Source of the DNA: Entoloma clypeatum
Lineage: Eukaryota; Basidiomycota; Agaricomycetes; Agaricales; Entolomataceae
Assembly (NCBI GenBank): GCA_963565915.1
Contig: OY751491.1
Span: forward strand, 2,356,001 to 2,420,000
Reading direction: 5' to 3'
Length of the DNA: 64,000 nt
The notes under the pieces were generated by a model. It saw nothing but the letters and a program-made list of their open reading frames with translations. It made no database searches and was not told the DNA's origin. Position numbers and translations under genes: made by a program. Each line of letters opens with the position of its first letter. Positions within the stretch are counted from its first letter, which is position 1. Positions 45,250 through 55,272 of the stretch are shown piece by piece.

Positions 45250-46745
45250 ATGGACAACCCTGAACGTCTTACTGCGCTTGAACACAAGTTCCAGAAACAC
45301 GGCCAGACCCTCACCAACATTACCGCTCAACTCGAACAACTTATCCGTGCCGCTATTCCACCTGTTCCCATTCCCAACCCCGACCCAATTCTCCCTCCAG
45401 CGGAGGCCCCAGTTCCAGCCTTCCTGCCAGCCCCGATCACACCTGCCAATCCAGGTGTGCGTCGGGCCAAACCCGCAACTCCGTCGGACTTTGACGGAGC
45501 ACGTACCACTGGTTGGACTTTTCTTAATTCTTGCGAACTGTATATGGGACTGGTTCCGGAACAGTTTGCAGATGATCATGCTAGGATCTATTGGGCGCTT
45601 TCCTTCATGAAGAGTGGACGTGCTGCACGCTTTGCCGACCGCATCATCCGACAAGAGTGTCGGACCGGAGCTCTGTGTCACCAGACCTGGGTGCAGTTCT
45701 GAACTGCGTTCATCACGGAGTTCACTCCAAAAAACGAAGAACAAGATGCACGGCTCATTCTTGAGGGAGAAGCCTATTACCAAGGTAGTCGGGATGTGGA
45801 GGCTTACATTGACAACTTCAAGGATTATGTCAAAAAGGCTGGGTACACCGAAGGAACAAACATAGTACTTAAGTTCCGACATGGCCTCTGATCCGACATC
45901 CAATCCGAAATTGCGACACTAACTTTTGGACGACCCGCGGATGACAACCCAGATGCCTGGTATGCAGCCGCACGAGTCAACGATGATAATCAAATTGCCA
46001 ATAAAGCTTTCAAGTCCACAGTTCCGACCCTTTCCGCACTGCTCCAACCGCACCAAAGGCAGCGGGTTTGGCTGTGAAGATGGAGGGTCCCCTTCCAATC
46101 TGGGCCCTCCCCCTCGAGGTGGGACAACTGCAGCAGCAATCCTGCAAACTCTGCCCATCAGCCCCAGGTCCCCGACCCCACTTTCCGCCTTGGCTGAGCT
46201 CACTATCGCAACCAACGTCGACGTGGTCATGGGGTCACCCCCAAATGATTGCAGGGAAATGTCACCAGCGGCGCCGCATGTCAACAATCCCTCCCTTGGA
46301 TCGCCCCTGCCATCAGTTGTCGCAGATCTCCCCGTTCGCTCATCACCTGCTGCAGCATCTTCACCAGCTGGAGTGCCTGCAGCAAGTCCACTTGCTCCTG
46401 CAGCTGTGGCCACAGTGGCCCTACCCATGCTAGGCCTATCCCACAGCGCAGATGCATCGGGTATCCAGAGCAAAACACCTTGAGAAATTGAGAACAGAGG
46501 AGCCCGAGGTCGGGAACCAACTGGCCAAACTTTGTCAGCGGAAGACGATCCCCGACTATTGGGCGATCCACAATCGCAACTCAAGACTCCTTCGCAAGAA
46601 GTCTGAGAGATGCAGCAGCAATTCTCCGCTGCCCACTGTCATGGAGGACGTCACGACTGCCTCGCATGCGGGCGATGTGGAGGCCCAGCCCACTGTCGTG
46701 TGACTCGCGGGGGATGGTCAAGGTCTCAAGACAGGTACTTTGTAC
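45250..46745 (+). pseudogene. gypsy-3 gag, interrupted and truncated
   Basis: Starts MDNPERLTALEHKFQKHGQT at 45250, shortly after LTR-C. A Pro-rich N-terminus is followed by a retrotransposon-gag domain (YMGLVPEQFADDHARIYWAL, EAYIDNFKDYVKKAGYTEG, DAWYAAARVNDDNQIANKAF). In-frame TGAs at 45700-45702 and 45891-45893 again sit at probable Arg codons. Downstream the frame shifts; CLACGRCGGPAHC near 46660 looks like the remains of a CCHC knuckle. No protease or RT follows. Confidence 0.75.
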
Positions 46746-47356
46746 AGCATGAAGGGCGTGAAGAAAGTGGGTCCTATCATCCTCTTGCCAGCTCCTCCTC
46801 CCTCACTGTCTTCCAGACTGAATTGATCTTCCCATCCAATATTGCTTTTCCCCTCTTTTTACTATGCATATTCATCTTTTTTATTGGTATAACTTCGCCT
46901 TCATATATACCAATAAATAAACTGCTTTGAAAGCCTGAGCCATAGTGGACTGGGCATCCCCTGCCAGCCCAATTGTTTCCATGAGGTCACACATCCACTG
47001 GGAACCAAGTGTTAAGTATTTTCATTCCATATCGCAGGGAGCGCATTTCCCACATGACATATATCTCCCGTCGGCCCCAGACACATCCCATTAATATTTC
47101 CTTTCACTTTGCTGAGAACTCATATCCTGACTTTCATCCCTGAAATCACTGCCCTCATTTCCAGTGTGAAACCTATCCCCCGTCGGCCCCGGACACGTCC
47201 CGAGCAGAATCCATCATGGGATTATGTCTTGTCCCCATCCTGATCCAATCACCATGAACCTGAAAATCGAAAGCCTGTATATGATGGGGACAGCTTTGGT
47301 TGTGATGTTGCTCTCTCGCAATGTCATATCTTCCCTTAATCAAAGTCGATTCCTCT
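46746..47356. other. Repetitive non-coding stretch with CCCGTCGGCCCC motifs
   Basis: No gene seen. The motif CCCGTCGGCCCC occurs twice here (about 47077 and 47171), and close variants recur at 51091-53420. It is evidently a dispersed repeat of this accessory block. Confidence 0.5.
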
Positions 47357-49320
47357 GATGCCGGTGGAGAGGTGGGAAGCGGCTAGGCAAGCTCGGAGCG
47401 AGGCTCGATGAGAGGAGGAAGCAGGCACAACAGCGCGTATTGATAGCTGATGGTCTCTCTACAACATGCAGAACGTGCTATGTAGTCTACATCACGTGAT
47501 TGTGTGGAGTCGGGCCAGAGGCCCTACTCCAGGTGCCCCCCTTTTTATATGGCGGCGTCCTCATCGCCTCTAGAAACACTGTAAGAGACTCTAAACCATC
47601 ACATAAAACCTTCAAGGCCTGATCATGTCTGGTGGAGATTGAGGTAAGTCATGGTGGCGACGGCGGCGGTGACGCGAATGGCATGGAGACGTGTGGTGGC
47701 GATCTTCATTGCATATATGTGAGGGGCAAGACTTGACATTGCATCTACGAGAGCGACATTGAAGAGTTGCAAATGGTTGGGACGATGGGGAGCGGAGGAC
47801 GGACAGGTCAAGCGGAGGTGGGGCAGAAGGGCAAGGTGGTGGTGACTCAGCGTCAGTTGCCCAGTTGAGACATGTTGGTGGGGCTGTGGGGGTTTGTGTT
47901 GAAACTGTCGAGGTCGAGGTTGGGTCAGTTTGAGTTCCTGTCGTAGTGAGGGATGCCTTGGGCTCGTTGTCGTCGAAGCCTCCATTCATAACTCCATACC
48001 TTTTGCCAGCATCATATCCTTCTCGATAGCCCATGGCAGTCCCTTTCTCAATTCCTGCAGAGTATCCTGTCTTTTCGCCAGCCTTGAACCCTTCGAGGTT
48101 ATCCAGATTGTTGTCCTTTCTCGGACGCGAAGCGCCATACCATTGGGACATAGTCATAAAGGATGGGGTGGTCCTGGGCTAGCTCCTCAACGATGGCATG
48201 TAGCTCTGGGGCCAAGACGTGTTCAGGTATTCGGATGGGTAACGGGAAAGGGAGGTGCGGCAGCAGGTTTGCGAGCGTGGGCATGGGTGGACATGGGGAT
48301 GAGGGCGACAATGGGGATGCAGACATAGTCGTGGACGGACATGTGGGTGGGGTCGTGGATGTTGGCAGCCATGGGGACATGGGCGCGGACAGCAATGGCG
48401 ATGGGGTAGGGGATGCGGGCATTGATGTCTGGTGTGGTATTGTCATGGGAGGTGGGGCTGCTGCTCTTCCTTCCTCATAGCCAGTCTTCCGGCCTTCCTC
48501 AAATGCACGCTCGTACTGCTCTGCTAGCATGGCCTCGAGCTGTGGATGGTTCAGGTGTAGAACGAGGTCCGGTGGCTCATCGCTCGGAGGGAGTCGGGTC
48601 GCAGACTCTGTGAATGATGCTTTCAGCGACGAAAGGTCTGGCATCATTGGCAACCACGAAATCGGGACGCTGGGGGATCTGGCTGTAGAGGGCGGTGGAG
48701 TCATCGGGACAGGGGCAGGCGTGGACGTGGAATCAACGGGGGGTGGGGAACTGGGGTCGTTTGCGGGTATTGTCGGCATAGTTTTCTTCTTATTCAGTTT
48801 TTTTTAGCTTATTTGATGGTGGGGGCATGATGTTGGTTCAGTGTTCGTGACGTGGCATGGGGCAAAGGCTGTTGAGGATGCAATATGGGGTGGATCGACA
48901 TGGCAGTAACAGTGCAAGGGGGTTTCAGGACTGGTTCTCATAGACTCTACTCTCTCTAACTTCAAACAGCGGTGTTGTGACGCGAAACGGGGCTCTCGGG
49001 CTCTAAAACTCTAGACTGGCACGAAAAAACGAAGCTGGGCGCGAACGGCAGGAAAACGCGTGACATGGCTTGCGAAAAATGCGAATGCGAAAAGGCAAGA
49101 CCTAAAAACAACAATGTAGGTCAGAAACGCACTCTCATCACCATGTGGAGAGGTGGGAAGTGGCTAGGCAAGCTTGGAGCGAGGCTCGACAAGAGGAGGA
49201 AGCAGGCGCAACAGCACATATCGATAGCTGATGGTCTCTCTACAACATGCAGAACGTGCTATGTAGTCTACATCATGTGATCGTGTGGAGTTGGGCCAGA
49301 GGCCCTACTCCACTGGCATC
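47357..49320 (-). mobile_element. Repeat-bounded element of unknown class
   Basis: Two 168-bp direct repeats (47364-47531 and 49145-49312) start GTGGAGAGGTGGGAAG and end GGCCCTACTCCA, with a few mismatches. The outermost bases GATGCCG(G) and CTGGCATC are imperfect reverse complements. An A/G-rich tract (minus AAAAAGGGGGG) next to the left repeat resembles a polypurine tract. The layout is between an LTR-type mini element and a TIR element; no target duplication was established. It carries one minus-strand gene. Confidence 0.5.
47612..48779 (-). CDS. Pro/Ser-rich protein with Gly-Tyr/Glu repeats, inside the repeat-bounded element
   Basis: Two overlapping frames (48779-48099 and 48157-47612) probably join by a splice near 48100-48157. 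The first starts MPTIPANDPSSPPPVDSTST and contains YERAFEEGRKTGYEEGRAA. It ends in a helical segment ILYDYVPMVWRFASEKG. The second contains GYSAGIEKGTAMGYREGYDA, the same Gly-x2-3-Gly helical repeat style (as in FliH or Yae1-like repeats). The tail is rich in Cys, His and Arg. No enzymatic domain seen; role unknown. Confidence 0.45.
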
Positions 49321-49340
49321 ACCTCATTGTTGAGAGAGCA

Positions 49341-50578
49341 ATGGGGGACAACTGGGCATCCATGAATGCCCTGGAGCAGCAGCAGACCCTCTCCATCGCC
49401 TTTGACTATCGACAAAACCTACGGGATGCAACAGTCATTCTGGGAATGCTTGCCAAAGACAGTGGTCCACAAACCCCCATCCCTGATCAGCTTGATGCGG
49501 TGGACCCGTGCCTCCTTACAATCTTGCCTCCTGCTCGGGAAATGGTTGCAGAGGACCAGTTTGCTCTACATCAGGACTTCTCCCCCCGATGACAGTCCTC
49601 GACGCTGATGGAAATATCATTCTCTGGTATTTACCTGACGCCCTCTCACGAGATGTGCATGTATGTGGCCCATTAACATTCATACGTCCTGGATCTCATC
49701 CCTTTCTTCAAGGATGAATGGCTCGCCTCAATTTCGGTTCTGAATTCTCTTATGCGAAAGGAATGGAAAAACTACCTGATCCACCTGGAAACCGGTCATC
49801 GGGCCCCACTCTCCCATTCTTCTCGCCCAGGTAGTGAGGACAGCAATGCCTCGAATCGTCGTGCTCCCTGGAGACGTGATCCCACCCTATTCACCTCAGG
49901 TGAACTCCTAGCGCCAGGGATCGTTGACATCGCTTCCTGCTGGTTCCAGGCAGGCCATTCCGTTTGTTTCCCCCCTCCTCCGTCTTTTGGTGAATCTCAA
50001 CTCATCTCTTATTCTAGGCAAGCACCACGCGGCCCGAAATCTCCAAATCATTCAAGACAGAATCATCCTGTGCCACCGCCTGGCTCAAAGCCAACAGCCA
50101 CTTCCTTTCATCCATGGGTTCTGTCTTGGCCATCACACATCTGGAGCAATACCTTGTCGGACTCACTATGCTCGAACGGCTCAAGGACGACCCTTCTCAT
50201 CTCTGGAAACCAGTTCACATCTCGAAAGTCCTCAAGACTTGGTGCACTCCATTCTCCAGTGTTTCCATCATTTGCAACCGGAAGACCCCCTGTCATAAAG
50301 ATTCACAAGCCCGACACAAGTGGTATGACATCCTGGCCACAACAGGCTTATATGAACAAATCTCGCTCTGTCTTCCCGGTCTCTGTGCCTCATTTTCATA
50401 CTGCCCCCGAACAGTTATAGCACTTTCTGGGCAGATCCTTTCTCATGCCGTTGATCCCATTAAAGCTGGGGACCAAGCTTGTTTTGCATGGTTCATGAGG
50501 GATGATGTTAGGAGTTACCTCCAAATCAGCCCTGGAGGGGCAAGTACTGTGAACCATGTGCTTGCTCCATCTGTTTAG
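49341..50578 (+). pseudogene. TET/JBP-like 2-oxoglutarate/Fe(II) dioxygenase, frameshifted
   Basis: The last frame (50114-50578) reads like the fungal TET/JBP catalytic core. VSIICNRKTPCHKDSQARHK has the iron-binding H-x-D (CHKD), followed by WYDILATTGLYEQ. Then come LCASFSYCPRTVIALSGQIL, the distal His in SHAV, and CFAWFMRDDVRSYLQI. Upstream, MTVLDADGNIILWYLPDALS and WRRDPTLFTSGELLAPGIVD agree with the N-terminal part of the same family. These enzymes oxidise 5-methylcytosine in DNA; in agaricomycetes they are multiplied and associated with KDZ transposons. The gene is broken by a missing C in a run of C near 49582 and further shifts around 49700-50110. Family assignment is from remembered motifs and needs a profile search. 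Confidence 0.65.
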
Positions 50579-51455
50579 TACATAGTTTTGCATGTATACT
50601 AATAATCAATTTATTTCCCCAACTTTCCCCATCAGTCTGCATACGCTTTCTCCAGATAAAGTCCCTCACCTCACCCACCCCGTTGGGGCCGAGGGTTGAG
50701 GTCCCACCAAAATTCCACCCCCGTTAGCCCATGTTCCCGACATGTCCCCCCAGTCCCTCCCAGCTTTGTGACCCAATCATAGGACAGGTTGGGAAGTGAA
50801 TAGTCCATTCATGGCCCAAAATTTGGTCATAGCTTTCATTTATTCTCAATCCCTTCTTCATCCAATCCCCATATCCACAACAGTACCTAGCCAATTCAAA
50901 TTTACCATGGCAATTGTTCCTCCACCAATCCCTAATGCTGCACTTCTTTTATTTTCACGCTCCTCCCAACCCCCTGGATGACAATAACTCCGGCAGCCGT
51001 GCCGGACCCCAAATCTCAAACACTTCCATTTCGGCCAAAACCAAACCCATGCCCTGAACATGGTTTCCTCCCAACCGTCTGATGGGAATATATCCACCGT
51101 CGGCCCCGGCTACATCCTGATATTCCCGAAGACAAACAATGCATTTCCCGATCCCCATACATCATGTGTGCCTTAAACCCCCAATGGGAAATACATCCCC
51201 CGTCGGCCCCATGTCCAAATCCTTCCCAAAAAGCCATTCAGACAACAATTCCCCCTAGTGTGCCTCATAATTTACTGACTCTGTTCCCAAACCCCATGTC
51301 CTATCACCTGTCACGGCATTGCCTCACCACATGGCCATCCAATCCTTGGCTTACTAAGTTACTTATGGCTTCAAATATAATGGGCTCTGACTAAGCAAGA
51401 AACAAAAGATCTTAGATTATTAATCCAGGCCTGTGATAACAATCGCCACCCCCAC
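50579..51455. other. Repetitive spacer, first copy of a duplicated segment
   Basis: No gene recognised. From about 50879 the sequence (starting AGTACCTAGCCAATTC) recurs at about 53103 with high identity for some 360 bp, including two CCGTCGGCCCC motifs. Confidence 0.5.
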
Positions 51456-52202
51456 TTGCACGCCCACCAGGTAACTGCCCACTTTGTCCATTCTCCGTCT
51501 GCTCAACTTCCCTACAACACCAGATATGCCCTGGAGTCCCACATCTTGGAACAATTTGCCCTTGTCGACCGTTCCTTGACAGATGAATCCATCTATTACG
51601 GTCCATACAACACTCTCCTGACATCCCTGTTTCCACATACTGAACACTTTCAGGTCGCACCTCAGTATAATCCCCCCTCAACCCCTGGGACAATTGATTT
51701 TGCAGCCTTACTCATTGTCCGATTGCGAGCAATCCCAGTCTTTTTCATTGAAATCAAGTGTTTTCCCCACCTTGCCAGCACCTATAATCGGGGCAATGCA
51801 GACTCACAGATGCGCAACATGTTCCAGGTTATTGCCGATCAAGGTCTCATGATTCCCAAACTGTATGGCATCAGTGCAATGGGTACATGCATTTCTGTGT
51901 TTGAGTATAACACAGCAAACAATGACCTCACTCCTCCTTTTATTAAACATCATCCAGGTCTCATCACCGACATGGTGTCTGCTGAGCGATGGGATCATGA
52001 TTTGCTGGAAGATGCTGGAGAGCAAAGATTCAGGAATATCGTGGCAGAGGTCAAAAGTATGTGCCAGGCCATTGCAGGTATGTTCTTTGTGACTGTATTA
52101 TCTTGGTCATTCGCTCAAGACATCAGAGAATACAGAGAAATTTGCCTGAGCGACAAGCTGTATTCGGAGAAACAGCCAGTCTCGACGAGGCCACAGAATT
52201 AG
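51456..52202 (+). CDS. PD-(D/E)XK nuclease-like protein, copy 1
   Basis: 248-codon open frame. It shows YGPYNTLLTSLFPHTEHFQ, then TIDFAALLIV and VFFIEIKCFPHL. The Asp followed after about 20 residues by Glu-x-Lys matches the catalytic core of the PD-(D/E)XK restriction-endonuclease fold; an upstream helix with Glu (ALESHILEQFA) and a downstream Gln (DSQMRNMFQVI) also fit. The remainder (GISAMGTCISVFEY, WDHDLLEDAGEQRFRNIVAE) is conserved with copy 2. The true start is probably further upstream or missing. DNA cleavage is inference; I know this family only as a dispersed hypothetical protein of agaricomycetes. Confidence 0.45.
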   Translation: MHAHQVTAHFVHSPSAQLPYNTRYALESHILEQFALVDRSLTDESIYYGPYNTLLTSLFPHTEHFQVAPQYNPPSTPGTIDFAALLIVRLRAIPVFFIEIKCFPHLASTYNRGNADSQMRNMFQVIADQGLMIPKLYGISAMGTCISVFEYNTANNDLTPPFIKHHPGLITDMVSAERWDHDLLEDAGEQRFRNIVAEVKSMCQAIAGMFFVTVLSWSFAQDIREYREICLSDKLYSEKQPVSTRPQN

Positions 52203-53695
52203 CTTGGACTGTGGTCGACCTTATTTCTTTACTCTCATCATATACAATGTTGCGCCTATACATGTCCAGAAGGTGAGCTCACACAATGCAATATTTCCAT
52301 TGCAGGAAAGACAGCTTCCCATGCCTGGGATAATGGGTATGGGAATGGGTATGGACTTCGGGACCCCCAATAAGCCGTTGGAGTGTTGGACGGTTTTCAG
52401 AAAGCATGTTCTGGCTGCCTGCAAAGATCGATAGATGCCACAACTCCATCAATATCTATGAGAACCTGTAAACCTGTCCATGGGTGCAGGTACGGGTTGA
52501 GCCAAAGGTATCAGAGGGTTACCTGTTGCATTCACTAATACCAGGTTCACTGATGTCTGACTGCATCTCGTTTCACCATATTTGAAGCCATGAGTCAGCC
52601 AAGCATTGTGCAACATGAAGATGCAATGCCCGGGCAGGTGAATAGGACATGGGTTGGGAAATGGAACATGGTTTGGCAACAGAGTCTGTAAACTATGAGG
52701 CAGGCTCCAGAGGACCCAAATGTCAAATACTTTTGTTTCAGCGGAAACAACCCATGTCCCGAATATGGTTCCTCTGTCCGATGGGAAATATATCCGCCGT
52801 CAGCCCCGGCCACATCCTGATGTTCCCGAAGATCCACCCTGCACTCCCCGATCCCGGTCCATGATGTGTGCCCAAACCCCCGATGGGAAATACGTCCCCC
52901 GTCAGTCCCATGTCCAAGTCTTTCCCATAAGTCGTTCACACAAAAATGCCCCCTAGTGTGCCTCATAGTTTACTGACTCTGTTCCCAATCCATGTCCGAG
53001 CATTGCATCATTGCTTGGCCCCACTTGTACTGAACCACCAGGTAACTGCTCCATTCTCCACCCGCTTGATTTCCAGATATGCCTTGGACTCTATGCAGAA
53101 CAGTACCTAGCCAATTCAAATTTACCATGGCAATTGTTCCTCCACCAATCCCTAATGCTGCACTTCTTTTATTTTCACGCTCCTCCCAACCCCCTGGATG
53201 ACAATAACTCCGGCAGCCGCACCGGACCCCAAATCTCAAACACTTCCATTTCGGCCGAAACCAAACCCATGTCCCGAACATGGTTTCCTCCCAACCGTCT
53301 GATGGGAATATATCCACCGTCGGCCCCGGCCACATCCTGATATTCCCAAAGACAAACAATGCCCAATCCCTATACATCATGTGTGTCTTAAACCCCCGAT
53401 GGGAAATACATCCCCCGTCGGCCCCATGTCCAAGTCTTTCACATAAGTCGTTCACATGAAAATGCCCCCTGATGTACCTCATAATTTACTGACTCTGTTC
53501 CCAAACCATGTTCCATGTCTGAGCATTGCATCATTGCTTGGCTTAGTCATGCCTTCGACTAAGAAAGAAACCAATGATCTTAGATTATCAATCCAGGCCT
53601 GTGATAACAATCGCTACCCACACTTGTACTGAACCACCAGGTAACTGGCCACCTGCTCCATTCTCCACCCGCTTGATTTCCCTAGAACACCAGAT
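52203..53695. other. Repetitive spacer between the nuclease-like copies
   Basis: Contains a segment (about 52340-52525) that recurs inverted at about 54250-54435, and the second copy of the 50879-51240 repeat (from about 53103). No gene recognised. Confidence 0.5.
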
Positions 53696-54247
53696 ATGCC
53701 ATGGACTCCCACCATCTTGCAACAATTTACCCGTGTCGACCATTCCTCAACAGAGGAATGCAAATATTATGGTCCATACAACACTCTCATGACATCCCTG
53801 TTTCCACATACCGAAGACTTTCAGGTCATACCTCAGTATAAACCCCCCTCAAATTCTGGGGCAATTGATTTTACAACCTTACTCCTCGTTCAACTCCGGG
53901 AGTTCCCAGTGTTTTTCCTCAAAATCAAGCCTTTTCCTCACCTTGACAGCATCCATAAACGCACCAGTGCAGACTCACAGATGCGCGACAGGTTCGAGGT
54001 TATTGCTGAACAGGATCTCATGATTCCCAAACTGTATGGCATCAGTGCAATGGGTACACGCTTTTCTGTGTTTGAGTATACCAAAGCAAACAATGATCTC
54101 ACTCCTCCTTTTATTGAACGTCATCCGTGCCATGTGACTGATGTGGCGCCTGCTGATCGATGGGATCACGATTTGCTGGAAGATGTTGGGGAGCAAAGGT
54201 TCAGGGATATTGTGGCAGAGGTCAAAATTATGTGCCAGTCTCAGTGA
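53696..54247 (+). pseudogene. PD-(D/E)XK nuclease-like protein, copy 2 (catalytic Glu lost)
   Basis: About 75% identical by eye to copy 1 over YGPYNTLMTSLFPHTEDFQ to WDHDLLEDVGEQRFRDIVAE. The motif Glu-x-Lys has become Lys-x-Lys (VFFLKIKPFPHL) by a GAA to AAA change, while the Asp in AIDFTTLLLV remains. It ends early in CQSQ. It is probably a decayed duplicate. Confidence 0.5.
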
Positions 54248-54948
54248 ATGCCACAGGTAACCCTCAGATACCTTCGGGTCGACCTGTACCTGCACCCATG
54301 GACAGGTTTACAGGTTGACATGGGTATCAATGTGGTTGGCATTTATGGACCTCTGCAGGCAGCCAGAACATACTTCATGAAACCTGTCCAACACTCCAAC
54401 GGGCTTATTGGGGGTCCCGAAATGCAGATGCATCTGTACCCATGGCCCGAGCACCCCAATAAGCCGAAAGTAATATTATGCCGACACATCAGCCCAGCTG
54501 TCAGATCAAGTGTCACCTGTTTGTGGGCTGACTCCGCTGGCCTGTCATCACAGGTTAAATCTCACGTCCGCACTTATGTTATCACAGAAACTTTCCACTG
54601 GATACCCTGCTACAGCATGCCAGCTCAGAAGTACTAGTACTATGTGCCCGCCACGGCAGGGTCATCACGCACCTCTTGGTCAGGGATTTGCATGTCAAGA
54701 CAAGGTCTTGCACACCAGTGGTGTAGGATTTATGCCAATAGATTGCCCATATGATTATGCCTGTAGATCACATTGTTGTTGCAGCAGCAGGGGGCTCGTT
54801 TGTGGGCCTCATTTGTGGGTTGTAGGTCAGAGGTTTGCATGTCGAGACAAGGTCTTGCACATCAGTGATGTAGTCAGATTTATGCCAATAAATTGCCCAA
54901 CCAAGAAAAGCCCATACGATTACGCCTGTAGATCACCTGCAACACCAG
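54248..54948. repeat. Inverted repeat arm and short tandem repeats, no gene
   Basis: About 54250-54435 is an inverted copy of 52340-52525 (shared reverse-complement block TTCGGGACCCCCAATAAG). About 54680-54935 holds two copies of a unit of roughly 145 bp beginning TTTGCATGTC and containing CAAGGTCTTGCACA. Confidence 0.55.
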
Positions 54949-55261
54949 TGTTGAGGCAATGCTAAGTCGAACGACATCGCGAGCCCAAACTTAGGAACTT
55001 AGAGTGAGGAATGTGGAAGGATGAAGAAGGGGCTGTATTGCCAAGAGACCCAGTGGGAATCTCAAGAGAACAAGCTATCGAATACAAGTGAAAGTTCCCT
55101 ACTTATATATGTAAATACCATGAGGCTTCGTTGAGGCAGCGTCATGCTGCGCGACTCCAGATCCTTCGCATCCTGCTGCGTGATAATGATAAGATATCCT
55201 CATGTACAATATGATGTAGATAAGATAAGATAAAGTCAAAAGTGAACATACGATCATAACA
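54949..55261 (-). repeat. gypsy-4 3' LTR (313 bp)
   Basis: Begins TGTTGAGGCAATGC and ends CGATCATAACA on plus. Compared with the copy from 59705, many differences are CG to TG or CA (for example GTCGAACGAC versus GTCAAACAAC). Confidence 0.85.
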
Positions 55262-55272
55262 TTACCCCCTTT

